Shown here: piece after piece, positions 18,167 through 26,121 of the stretch | Layout of the letters: each line of letters starts with the position of its first letter | How positions within the stretch are numbered: position 1 is the first letter of the stretch | Source of the DNA: Bacteroidales bacterium UBA3844 | GTDB taxonomy: Bacteria > Bacteroidota > Bacteroidia > Bacteroidales > Paludibacteraceae | Length of the DNA stretch: 52,807 bases | NCBI GenBank assembly: GCA_002392915.1 | Contig: DGHQ01000039.1 | Span: forward strand, 1-52,807 | Direction of reading: 5' to 3' | The notes under the pieces: generated by a model | The model's database searches: none | The model's input: only the letters and a program-made list of their open reading frames with translations | What the model was told of the DNA's origin: nothing | Made by a program: the position numbers and the translations under genes

Positions 18167-18556
18167 TTAGAATTTTGATTTAATATAATTCAAAAGTTTC
18201 TCATTTTTATAAATAGGACCTTGAATACTTTTACCACCAGAAAAACCATGATCAAACAGATTTGTCTCATTCAGCTCTGTACCATTATATTCTTCTAATA
18301 ATTCCAATTTATAAGTAATATCATTTGGTGGAGTTGTCACCCAATAGGCTTGATCTTCACGTTTGCAATTTGCTGCAGTTACCACCATTTTGAAACGTAC
18401 ACATCGTTCATCAGACATAAACAGGTAAACTACATCTCCGATGGCAAAACGTGCTCTTCCCATTCTCCAACTGACAAATCCAAGATTATGAATTGCATCT
18501 GCATGTCTACACCTTTTTCTGTTGGCAAAGGCAAGCCAAGTGCGATTCTGTAACAT
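18167..18556 (-). CDS. Small PUA/EVE-like protein, function unknown
   Basis: A 129-residue protein. The N-terminal two thirds (RTWLAFANRKRC..FVSWRMG, then FAIGDVVYLFMSDERCVRFK) resemble the PUA/EVE-like fold, in which a beta-barrel binds modified bases in DNA or RNA; this is a pattern-level judgement. The C-terminus (GGKSIQGPIYKNEKLLNYIKSK) is helical. ATG 18556 is used rather than a TTG three codons upstream. A TAAGTTTG box on the minus strand (18598-18591) gives a leader of about 28 nt. It may be a truncated form of a larger protein. It lies between REP copies and htpG, with no partner gene. Confidence 0.5.
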   Translation of the reverse strand: MLQNRTWLAFANRKRCRHADAIHNLGFVSWRMGRARFAIGDVVYLFMSDERCVRFKMVVTAANCKREDQAYWVTTPPNDITYKLELLEEYNGTELNETNLFDHGFSGGKSIQGPIYKNEKLLNYIKSKF

Positions 18557-18676
18557 ATCAACCAATTAATATTAAAACTTATATTGGAGACAAACTTACA
18601 AAAATCTCTCGAATAAACTTTGTTTTTTCTCTTGGGAATCATTCATCTCTTTCCCTCCACAATCATAAACACAAAA

Positions 18677-18703
18677 AAAGGCAGTGGTGATTCCACTGCC
18701 TTT
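18677..18703 (-). terminator. Terminator of htpG
   Basis: AAAGGCAGTGG and CCACTGCCTTT form an 11-bp stem with a 5-nt loop. On the minus strand it is followed by a run of T's. Confidence 0.8.
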
Positions 18704-18734
18704 CGTTTATCTCAAAATGCCAGATTTTGCATTT

Positions 18735-18766
18735 TGTAGTCACACGCACGTCCGTGCGTCTCTACA
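18735..18766. repeat. Short palindromic repeat (REP-like)
   Basis: TGTAG..CGCACG-TC-CGTGCG..CTACA forms an imperfect hairpin between htpG and its terminator. It is a different sequence from the longer REP family in this window. Confidence 0.45.
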
Positions 18767-18812
18767 AGCACATTCCTAATTCAGCATTTAGCATTTATAA
18801 TTCTGTATTTCC

Positions 18813-20864
18813 TTACAGCATCTTCATGCTTCTTGAAATGAAGTTGTCGAGAGCTGAACCCTTTAGCAAACCTACGCTCAACAATGACAAATCCACCAAC
18901 TGCTTCATCTCATCGCTCTCTGCTGCAAACGAGTTGTATGCGGCATCACGTGTCGCCTGTTTTTCAGTAAGTCGTGTCTCACACTCCTTGATTGTAGACT
19001 GTGCCTCTGGCTTGATCTTGCCATCTGAATCCTTCTGGTTGCGAAGATTTGAAATGTTATCCTCAAGTTCACGAATCTCTGTAAGCACTCCGCTCAAACT
19101 ACTTGCTGTCTTATCTTTAAGTTCACGCAAGATCTTGCTGATCAAACCACTGTTCTCGTTCACAACAAAGTTGTATGAGTCAGGCATATCACCGTAGAAA
19201 TTCATGCCAGGCTGATTACGAGACATCTCCTTCATTCTACGCATAAACTCATTCTGCGTGATTTCAACTGCCTGAGAATCAGCATCAGCATTGACGAAGC
19301 TTACGATAAAGTTAAACTTGTCGTTCTTTGGCAAAATGCTCTGGAATGCTGTCGTAAGAGCAGTCTGGTCTTCCTGAGACATCTCCACTTTCTTCTCGTC
19401 GCCCTTAGGGATAAGCTTGTCGATTGTATCCGCGTCGACACGAGCGAAACGAAGTTTTCCACCTTCACTCTTATGCTCCAACATCGACATGAAGTGAGAA
19501 TCCAACTCTCCATCCATCATCAACACATCATAACCCTTATCCTTTGCTTTCTGGATGAATGAGTATTGAGCCTCCTTATCTGTGGCATATAGATAGACAA
19601 CAGAATCGTTCTTATCTTTCTGGTTAGCCTCAACCAACTTGCTGTACTCCTCAAGTGTGTAATACTTGTCGTCGACATTCTTCAAAAGCACGAATTTCCT
19701 TGCCTTCTCCTCGAACTTCTCCTCCGTAAGCATTCCGTATTCGATGAAAATCTTTAGGCTGTCCCACTTGCTCTCGAAATCTGCACGATCGGTATTAAAC
19801 AACTCCTGCAGACGGTCTGCCACCTTCTTTGTGATATGGGAAGAGATCTTCTTCACATTCTGGTCGCTCTGCAAATAGCTTCTCGACACATTCAACGGAA
19901 TGTCTGGAGAATCGATCACACCGTGAAGGAGTGTCAGGAATTCAGGCACGATACCCTCTACTGAATCTGTGACGAATACCTGGTTGCAGTAGAGCTGAAT
20001 CTTATTCTTCTGAATCTGGAAATTATTCTTGATCTTAGGGAAATAAAGAATACCGGTCAAATTGAATGGATAATCGACATTCAAATGAATATGGAACAAA
20101 GGATCATCACCCATTGGATAAAGTTCACGATAGAAATTAGTGTAGTCTTCATCCTTCAAATCAGCAGGTTTCTTAGTCCATGCTGGCGACGGGTTGTTGA
20201 TGATCTTATCCTTGTCAGTCTCAACACTCTTGCCATCTTTCCATTCCGTCTCTTTTCCGAAAGCGATCTCAACAGGAAGGAACTTGCAATATTTGTTTAG
20301 CAACTCACTGATTTTATTCTCCTCAAGGAACTCCTTGTTCTCGTCGTCGATATGCATCACAATATCAGTACCACGACGCTCCTTTGTTGTCTCCTCCAAA
20401 GTGTATTCAGTGTCGCCGTTGCAGCTCCACTTCATGGCCTTTGAGCCATCCTTATAAGAAAGAGTGATGATGTCGACGCTCTTCGACACCATGAATGACG
20501 AATAGAAGCCAAGACCGAAGTGACCGATAATGGCATTTGCGTTATTCTTATATTTCTCTACAAACTCTTCAGCGCCTGAAAATGCAATCTGATTGATATA
20601 CTTCTCAATCTCATCAGCGGTCATACCGATACCAGAGTCGGAAACAGTAAGAGTGCCAGCCTCCTTGTCTATCTTGACACGCACCTTAAGATCACCAAGC
20701 TCACCGCTAAATTCGCCGACAGAAGCCAATGTCTTTAGCTTGCTCGTAGCATCTACAGCGTTCGACACTATCTCACGCAAAAAAATCTCGTGATCTGAAT
20801 AAAGGAACTTTTTGATGACGGGAAAGATGTTCGCCGTCGTTACGCCAATATTACCTGTAGCCAT
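18813..20864 (-). CDS. htpG: Molecular chaperone HtpG (Hsp90)
   Basis: A 683-residue cytosolic ATP-dependent chaperone. The N-terminal GHKL ATPase domain shows EIVSNAVDATSKL, DSGIGMTADEI and GHFGLGFYSSFMVS. The middle domain includes the conserved PLNVSRSYLQ, with the catalytic-loop arginine. The C-terminal dimerisation domain has a charged coiled segment. The start MATGNIGVTTANIFP at 20864 was chosen because family members begin at this point; the in-frame ATG at 20975 would add 37 unrelated residues. Divergent from the K+ channel gene. Confidence 0.96.
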   Translation of the reverse strand: MATGNIGVTTANIFPVIKKFLYSDHEIFLREIVSNAVDATSKLKTLASVGEFSGELGDLKVRVKIDKEAGTLTVSDSGIGMTADEIEKYINQIAFSGAEEFVEKYKNNANAIIGHFGLGFYSSFMVSKSVDIITLSYKDGSKAMKWSCNGDTEYTLEETTKERRGTDIVMHIDDENKEFLEENKISELLNKYCKFLPVEIAFGKETEWKDGKSVETDKDKIINNPSPAWTKKPADLKDEDYTNFYRELYPMGDDPLFHIHLNVDYPFNLTGILYFPKIKNNFQIQKNKIQLYCNQVFVTDSVEGIVPEFLTLLHGVIDSPDIPLNVSRSYLQSDQNVKKISSHITKKVADRLQELFNTDRADFESKWDSLKIFIEYGMLTEEKFEEKARKFVLLKNVDDKYYTLEEYSKLVEANQKDKNDSVVYLYATDKEAQYSFIQKAKDKGYDVLMMDGELDSHFMSMLEHKSEGGKLRFARVDADTIDKLIPKGDEKKVEMSQEDQTALTTAFQSILPKNDKFNFIVSFVNADADSQAVEITQNEFMRRMKEMSRNQPGMNFYGDMPDSYNFVVNENSGLISKILRELKDKTASSLSGVLTEIRELEDNISNLRNQKDSDGKIKPEAQSTIKECETRLTEKQATRDAAYNSFAAESDEMKQLVDLSLLSVGLLKGSALDNFISRSMKML

Positions 20865-21015
20865 ATATCTAATTTTTTTTGTTTCTGCTTTACGCTTACG
20901 TAAAATCAAAATGTATGCCACCAGCAAATTTCCATATCTGCTCTGCCCTTTTGACATACGAATAGCAAAAGACATGACAATTTTGCACGATTGATGATTG
21001 ATGGTTGACTGTTAT

Positions 21016-21047
21016 TTTGTGACACTACCAAATAAAGATTATCTTTG
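21016..21047 (+). promoter_or_regulatory. Promoter of the potassium channel gene
   Basis: TTTG at 21016-21019, 20 bases, then TATCTTTG at 21040-21047, with transcription expected near 21054. The start codon at 21059 would leave an almost leaderless transcript. Confidence 0.65.
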
Positions 21048-21058
21048 CATGTGAAAAG

Positions 21059-21889
21059 ATGACCTATATGTTTAATTATATAAAAGACGGTAGTCTTAAA
21101 AGAGAATGCCGAAAAATATTGTTTGATTGCGACTCGCCGGAAGGGAAAATGTTTGATGTCCTTCTTACCGGATTCATTCTGCTGTCGGTAGTAGTGGTGA
21201 TTATCGGCACTGTCCCTGCTGTGGCAACTCGTTTCAGCACAGAGTTTGAGGTGCTCGAATGGATATTCACTATTTTCTTCACGATAGAATATATCATGCG
21301 CGTCTACTGTGAGGAAAAGCCCCTGAATTATATCTTCAGTGTTTTCGGAATTATAGATTTGATTTCGACGTTGCCAACCTACATCAGCCTCATCACACCG
21401 TCTGCCCACTCGTTGGCAGTCATACGTATTTTCAGAATCATACGTATTTTCAGGATATTCCGTCTCTTCTATTTTTTGAGCGAGGGAGAGGCTCTCATCA
21501 ACGCATTCCGCGACAGTTCGAAGAAACTGATTGTCTTTTTCTCACTCGTCGTGCTTGTGGTGATTTCACTCGGAGCTTTGATGTATATAGTGGAGAGCGA
21601 CGAAGAAGGCACCGCTTTCTACAACATTCCCGTCTCCATCTATTGGGCGGTCGTGACGATGACGACGGTGGGATATGGCGACATCGCCCCCATCACCACA
21701 ATGGGAAGAATCATCTCCACATTCGTCATGCTTCTCGGTTATATAGTCATCGCTGTGCCGACGGGTGTCGTCTCGTCGTCTATGCTTGAAGGTTATGAAA
21801 AATCAAAAGCCAAAACATGCAAGAACTGCGGTGAGAAGACAAACAGAAGCGACTCTCTTTTCTGCAAACACTGCGGAAAAAGATTGTAA
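21059..21889 (+). CDS. Voltage-gated-type potassium channel with C-terminal zinc ribbon
   Basis: A 276-residue inner-membrane protein with six membrane helices. The S4-like helix has spaced arginines (RIFRIIRIFRIFRLF). The pore carries the selectivity filter TVGYGD (203-208), between the pore helix (YWAVVTMT) and S6. After S6 a short linker leads to a zinc ribbon with two CxxC-type pairs (CKNCGEK and CKHCGKR). The layout matches KvAP-like prokaryotic Kv channels; the terminal zinc ribbon is an unusual addition that I see directly. The gene ends 17 bp from the convergent J-domain gene. Confidence 0.9.
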   Translation: MTYMFNYIKDGSLKRECRKILFDCDSPEGKMFDVLLTGFILLSVVVVIIGTVPAVATRFSTEFEVLEWIFTIFFTIEYIMRVYCEEKPLNYIFSVFGIIDLISTLPTYISLITPSAHSLAVIRIFRIIRIFRIFRLFYFLSEGEALINAFRDSSKKLIVFFSLVVLVVISLGALMYIVESDEEGTAFYNIPVSIYWAVVTMTTVGYGDIAPITTMGRIISTFVMLLGYIVIAVPTGVVSSSMLEGYEKSKAKTCKNCGEKTNRSDSLFCKHCGKRL

Positions 21890-21906
21890 TTTGGCATTCC
21901 GCATTT

Positions 21907-22818
21907 TTAATTTTTCATTCTCATAATCATTTCAAATGCCTGATTGATTTCCTGAGATTTTTTAGTGGCATCCTCCACCGCTTGCTCTCCCAGACTCGTA
22001 TACAGATCAGGATGATATTTTTTCAGCAATTCTCGTTTCTTACTCTTGATTTCATCGACGGTGGCATTTGGAAGAAGTTCAAGAATAGAATAAGCTTTTG
22101 CCAATTCAGCAGAAATGTGAAAATCATACGAGGTCTTATCCTCATAATCTTCGTATTCCTCACCACTATATCGATAATCCTGCTCGTCTTCTTGGTTGAA
22201 TTGCTCGCTTTTTTTCTTGGTATCACGCTCATACCACTCAGCACGACGTCGCTCCAAATCCTGCAGATTAGCGATTTTTCCCAACATCATTCTCGACCAG
22301 AACATCCTCGTCTTATTATATTCTGAATCAGACATTCCGATACTATCCCTGATGATATTGATTAGGCTTTCCCTGTTTCCTTCGAATTCTCCATTAAGGT
22401 ATGCGATAGAAAACAATCCCATCATAAACTCTTTTTTGAAAGGGAAATCTTTTGTTCTAAAAGAAGTCAATTCTCTTTGCAAATATGACTCATTGACATT
22501 CGGCATTCCCATAAATTCAGTCATCATTTTTTTTATTGGAGCATAACAATTGTCTGCAAATGCAATATTCTTAAAAGCGGACTTCGAATAATCACAAACC
22601 ATAGATGTAAGAGTTTTATCAACTCCATAATTTGGAATCAGTTTTGCCATTGCCACATAAGTATGTACAATCACTCGTCGGTCATCCTCTGAAAAATTAG
22701 TGGAAGACACCGGCTTTCCAAAAATAAATTTGAAAACAAGCGAAATGATTTTATATACACAATAAAGAACTCCTCCCAAAAAAAGAAGGATAAAAAAGAA
22801 TATTATATTATAACCCAT
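21907..22818 (-). CDS. Membrane-anchored DjlA-like J-domain protein (paralogue 1)
   Basis: A 303-residue protein. It has an N-terminal membrane helix (about residues 4-28), a helical TerB-like middle domain (about 45-165), a charged linker rich in E/D/Y, and a C-terminal J-domain with the HPD motif in KKYHPDLY (about 240-300). J-domain proteins stimulate DnaK ATPase; DjlA-type proteins tie this to the membrane. ATG 22818 was chosen because a TATATTTG promoter box on the minus strand (22845-22838) lies just upstream; start 22863 would precede it. It is closely similar to the next gene, apparently by tandem duplication. Confidence 0.8.
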   Translation of the reverse strand: MGYNIIFFFILLFLGGVLYCVYKIISLVFKFIFGKPVSSTNFSEDDRRVIVHTYVAMAKLIPNYGVDKTLTSMVCDYSKSAFKNIAFADNCYAPIKKMMTEFMGMPNVNESYLQRELTSFRTKDFPFKKEFMMGLFSIAYLNGEFEGNRESLINIIRDSIGMSDSEYNKTRMFWSRMMLGKIANLQDLERRRAEWYERDTKKKSEQFNQEDEQDYRYSGEEYEDYEDKTSYDFHISAELAKAYSILELLPNATVDEIKSKKRELLKKYHPDLYTSLGEQAVEDATKKSQEINQAFEMIMRMKN

Positions 22819-22917
22819 ATTTAAATAATCTGTTCTTGCAAATATAGAAAATTCTATAATCAAGTGTTAGTCAAACGCAAAGCATTAAAAGTATAGTATA
22901 TATTATTGCAACATAAA

Positions 22918-23838
22918 TCACAATCCTCTATTTTTCATAATCATTTCATATGCCTGATTGATTTTCTGAGATTTTATAGTAGCCTCCTCCACCGCTCGCT
23001 CTCCCTTTCCTGAGTACAGATCAGGATGGTATTTCTTCAACAACTCCCTTTTCATCTTCTTTATATCGTCGACAGAAGCGTCTGGAGACAGTCCAAGAAC
23101 AGAATATGCTTTTTCCAACTCTGTTGGTACATGAGTATACGAAGAAGATTGGCGATACTCACGTCTCTCCTCCTGCTTCTTGCTGCTATTGCTATAATTA
23201 TACTGGCTATAACTCTCCTCTCTTCTATACCCACTTTCCTTTTTCTTGTAATTTCGTTCATTCCATTCAAAACGACGCTTCTTAAACTCCTCATAATCCA
23301 TATACTTGCCTGATCTCATTCTCGACCAGAACATTGTCTCAACCCTAGAATAGGCAAAATCGGTCATTCCGATACTTTTTTTCACCATGTCTAGCAACTT
23401 TCCCTGATTCTTATCAAGATTACCATTGACATAGGCGATAGACAACAAGCCTAACATAAACTCGTTCTTAAATTGAAAGTCTTTTGTCTCGAAACGGTCT
23501 AATTCGTCTTGCAATTGACTCACTTTGATTGTATTGCCTTGACGCGAAACTCTATGAAACTCTTCCATTATAGCATCCATATATTTGACACCACCCATTT
23601 CTCGAAAAGCAGACTTTACCATATCACTAATCTGAGCTGTGAGTTTTTTATCAACATGATAATCAGGCGTAAGTTTTGCCATAGCCACAAACGTTCTGAT
23701 CATCAGTTTATCGCTTTCTGATACTTTTTCCAATATCAACTTCACAAAAAACTTAATGATTCTATATGGGATGTAAAACACAAGCCATATAAAAAAGCAC
23801 AGGATTGCTACTATTAATAAAATTATAATAAATTTCAT
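22918..23838 (-). CDS. Membrane-anchored DjlA-like J-domain protein (paralogue 2)
   Basis: A 306-residue paralogue of the neighbouring gene, with the same order: membrane helix (KFIIILLIVAILCFFIWLVF), TerB-like domain with MIRTFVAMAKLTPDYHVDK, tyrosine/glutamate-rich linker, and J-domain with KKYHPDLYSGKGERAVE. The HPD motif is intact. The C-terminal halves of the two paralogues are nearly identical (YHPDLY..QKINQAYEMIM), while the linkers differ. ATG 23838 is preferred by analogy with the paralogue; ATG 23871 is possible. A TACATTTG promoter box on the minus strand (24013-24006) leaves a leader of over 120 nt. Confidence 0.8.
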   Translation of the reverse strand: MKFIIILLIVAILCFFIWLVFYIPYRIIKFFVKLILEKVSESDKLMIRTFVAMAKLTPDYHVDKKLTAQISDMVKSAFREMGGVKYMDAIMEEFHRVSRQGNTIKVSQLQDELDRFETKDFQFKNEFMLGLLSIAYVNGNLDKNQGKLLDMVKKSIGMTDFAYSRVETMFWSRMRSGKYMDYEEFKKRRFEWNERNYKKKESGYRREESYSQYNYSNSSKKQEERREYRQSSSYTHVPTELEKAYSVLGLSPDASVDDIKKMKRELLKKYHPDLYSGKGERAVEEATIKSQKINQAYEMIMKNRGL

Positions 23839-24119
23839 ATACCCTAAATTTTTGACCGTCGCATCAACCATGTTTTCTAAGATTTCTGCGACAGATGTCT
23901 GGTTGTTATAAAACTGATATGAACACGTAATAATTAATACTTCAGTTCATATTCTCATATTTGCGAGACAGAAGCGGATTCATTCCGTCTCCATCTTCAA
24001 ACGCACAAATGTAGAGTTTTATAAATAATACAAATTAGGATACGCCAATAAAAACTTTTCTATTTCTTAAAAATCCCTAAAATCAAATTTTAACTCACAC
24101 TCAATCTAAGCCCTCATTT

Positions 24120-24151
24120 CCCGGTGCGACGGGAGTGGCATCGAATGCAAG
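24120..24151. repeat. 32-bp direct repeat, copy 1 (coding tail remnant)
   Basis: CCCGGTGCGACGGGAGTGGC continues through ATGCAAG and is identical to 24542-24573. On the minus strand both copies read as AFDATPVAPG followed by a short acidic tail and a stop; here the stop codon is at 24103-24101. Confidence 0.7.
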
Positions 24152-24172
24152 ATCCGCTGCAGATTTCGAATG

Positions 24173-24231
24173 AAAATTTGGAGTGGCACTTCAGATTTTG
24201 CGATAAAATTTGAAGTAGCACTTCAGATTTT
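24173..24231. repeat. Tandem 27-bp repeat pair
   Basis: AAAATTTGGAGTGGCACTTC.. at 24173-24199 and AAAATTTGAAGTAGCACTTC.. at 24205-24231 differ at two positions and have a period of 32 bp. Confidence 0.65.
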
Positions 24232-24332
24232 CACTCATTATATCATAATTAAAATAGTTTCTCCATAAATAATACAGCAAACAAATTCATCGTAAGCAGG
24301 ACATAAAGTGTTGCGTACAAACAGCATTTTTT

Positions 24333-24366
24333 CACAAAAGTGTTGCGTGCACGCGACACTTTTGTG
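24333..24366. repeat. 34-bp palindrome
   Basis: CACAAAAGTGTTGCGTG and its near-perfect complement CACGCGACACTTTTGTG abut with no spacer; one pair is G-T. A partial copy of the left half (AAAGTGTTGCGTACA) sits about 30 bp upstream. It could be a REP element, protein-binding site or transcription stop. Confidence 0.6.
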
Positions 24367-24510
24367 ATAGAAACATTGGTTTCGATCTAAAGAACAATTT
24401 TGTTATGATAAGGCAATAATCATAGGTGCAGGTTTGAAACCTGCCCGCTGTTTTTATTCATTATTCCTCTAAATCCACATAAATAGTATGCGTTTCAGAG
24501 GAAAAAACGC

Positions 24511-24669
24511 TCAATCCAAACTCTCTGGCTCATTCTCTTCTCCCGGTGCGACGGGAGTGGCATCGAATGCAAGGAAGATTTCAAGGAATGCAGTCTCACG
24601 GAAGAAATAGTTGGGATCATCAATTAGTTTGTCTTCCATGAAATGAAAACCGAAGTTGGCATATTCTTT
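24511..24669 (-). pseudogene. 3' remnant of an unidentified gene
   Basis: An open frame of 52 codons without a proper start, just after the brxL stop. It reads KEYANFGFHFMEDKLIDDPN.., then an acidic C-terminus ending PESLD. It has the look of a protein C-terminus, and its last part shares AFDATPVAPG with the remnant at 24101-24151. I do not recognise the family. The internal ATG (FMEDK) would give only about 43 residues. Confidence 0.45.
24542..24573. repeat. 32-bp direct repeat, copy 2
   Basis: Identical to 24120-24151 and 422 bp away in the same orientation. It lies inside the gene-tail remnant at 24511-24669. Confidence 0.7.
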
Positions 24670-24681
24670 TTATGTGATGTG

Positions 24682-26109
24682 TCAACGAATAACTTCAATA
24701 TTAGGCATTTGCATTTTGAATTCAGGATCTATGTTATGACACTGCTCTTTTATAATACCTCGGCGTCGAATCGCAGGTTGTAAGCAATACACATCAAACT
24801 CATTGATGTTGACATCTTCTTTTTTAGTCCAATGAGGAAACAACAGTTTCATATAAGCCGTTGTAATTCGTTTAACAGCTGTGAAATCACGCATATCAGC
24901 CTCTTTCTCAAATGTCACAAGTTCATCGAACAAAAGACTATACTGATTTTGTGTGCGCAAAGCATGTAGTATTTCTGAAAAATATTCCACATTGATAGTC
25001 CACCCTTTGAAAATCATACTTTTGTTGATTCGTGGTAGATACCAACCTTCGATAAAGCAATGAAAACGATCTAAAAGCGCAGATTCTCTAAAGTTTTTTG
25101 GCAAGGAGTCAAAATACCTATTGTTTATCGGAAGATGCTCGGCTGTTAATGGAATATTACCCATTAGCATCAACCCACATTCAGATGAAAATTCATTGTT
25201 GTCTATTGTCGTTTTCCCACTTTCAAGATATGATTTTAATGCGGCTTGAATCTCTGCAGGCTCTTGAAATTCAATTGTCTGAATCTCATCAAAAGCTGTA
25301 AAATCATGATTCTTAATAATGCCATTTTGTTGTTTCTGCTTGTCGTAAAACAATTTTGCGCGTGTTACTTTCCCACCGCTGACTAGCCAACCGTATTTAG
25401 ACAGATTGCCAAACACGTAAGATTTGCCTGTTCCTTTAGGTGCTAGTTCAATTACATTTAATCGTGGCTCAACAAAGATGAGCAACCTTGTTAGGAATTC
25501 AATCTTTTGTTGTATGCTTTTGAATCCAGATGCGTCGTATTCCATAGCCGACAATAAAACATCAAGCCATTCATCTGTAGTGAAATTTTTGCGTGCTTCT
25601 TGTAAATAGTTTATGTCTACGGATTTATATGGCTTGAATGGTTTGTAATCAACCATTTCAACATGATATTTCTTCCCATCTTCATTGGGCAAAAGGCAAA
25701 TTTTAATTATACCCCACATTTCTCCATCTACTAGAGTCCCTTTGTGTTTTGAAAATACGTATTCAGGGATTTGTCCTTCATTAAGTTTTATCCCTAAATC
25801 TGGTATGGCAAAACGATAGATGTTTTTTAACAAATCAATATATACGACAAAGCGAACTAGAAGTGTAAGTTGTTCTCCTTGACCCAACTTGTCTTTTACT
25901 GATTCGTGTGGAATCACTTCGTCGAGCCACGATGTCAGCAATTGCTTATCAGTTTCGCCATTTTCTTTTATGAAACGTTTTAAAATGAAATCTTTAACAA
26001 ATGATGGCAGATTACGACCAACAAAAAGACTATTGGTACTCGTTGGGTCCTTGTATATTGCCATTGAGGCAAACTGTGACTTAATTTTGTTGCTTAATTC
26101 TTCTTTCAT
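24682..26109 (-). CDS. brxL: BREX system protein BrxL (short AAA+ form)
   Basis: A 475-residue protein, last gene of the BREX operon, 12 bp after pglZ. An N-terminal domain (about 1-190) is followed by a AAA+-like ATPase with Walker A LAPKGTGKS (K229) and Walker B AFDEIQ (D274-E275), then a sensor-like region with LMLMGNIPL and an arginine-bearing LLDRFHCF. Type 1 BrxL proteins are about 680 residues with a C-terminal Lon-like domain; no such domain follows here, which suits a short-form BrxL. BrxL proteins form DNA-binding multimers needed for phage restriction. The family call also rests on the operon context. Confidence 0.85.
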   Translation of the reverse strand: MKEELSNKIKSQFASMAIYKDPTSTNSLFVGRNLPSFVKDFILKRFIKENGETDKQLLTSWLDEVIPHESVKDKLGQGEQLTLLVRFVVYIDLLKNIYRFAIPDLGIKLNEGQIPEYVFSKHKGTLVDGEMWGIIKICLLPNEDGKKYHVEMVDYKPFKPYKSVDINYLQEARKNFTTDEWLDVLLSAMEYDASGFKSIQQKIEFLTRLLIFVEPRLNVIELAPKGTGKSYVFGNLSKYGWLVSGGKVTRAKLFYDKQKQQNGIIKNHDFTAFDEIQTIEFQEPAEIQAALKSYLESGKTTIDNNEFSSECGLMLMGNIPLTAEHLPINNRYFDSLPKNFRESALLDRFHCFIEGWYLPRINKSMIFKGWTINVEYFSEILHALRTQNQYSLLFDELVTFEKEADMRDFTAVKRITTAYMKLLFPHWTKKEDVNINEFDVYCLQPAIRRRGIIKEQCHNIDPEFKMQMPNIEVIR

Positions 26110-26121
26110 TTTTTCAAAAAG

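Larger units (their letters stand above)
23872..24681. other. Repeat-rich gap between the J-domain genes and BREX
   Basis: No intact gene was seen in these 810 bp. It holds the J-domain promoter, two gene-tail remnants sharing a 32-bp direct repeat, a 27-bp tandem pair, a 34-bp palindrome and a short GCAGGTTT-G-AAACCTGC hairpin (about 24431-24447). These are listed separately. Confidence 0.6.

Noticed and set aside
20865..20975. A 37-residue extension of HtpG
   Set aside because: Family members start at the MATGNIG-type sequence and the extension resembles nothing conserved.
24120..24573. Repeats that might suggest a CRISPR array
   Set aside because: Only two copies of a 32-bp repeat 422 bp apart, no regular spacers and no cas genes.
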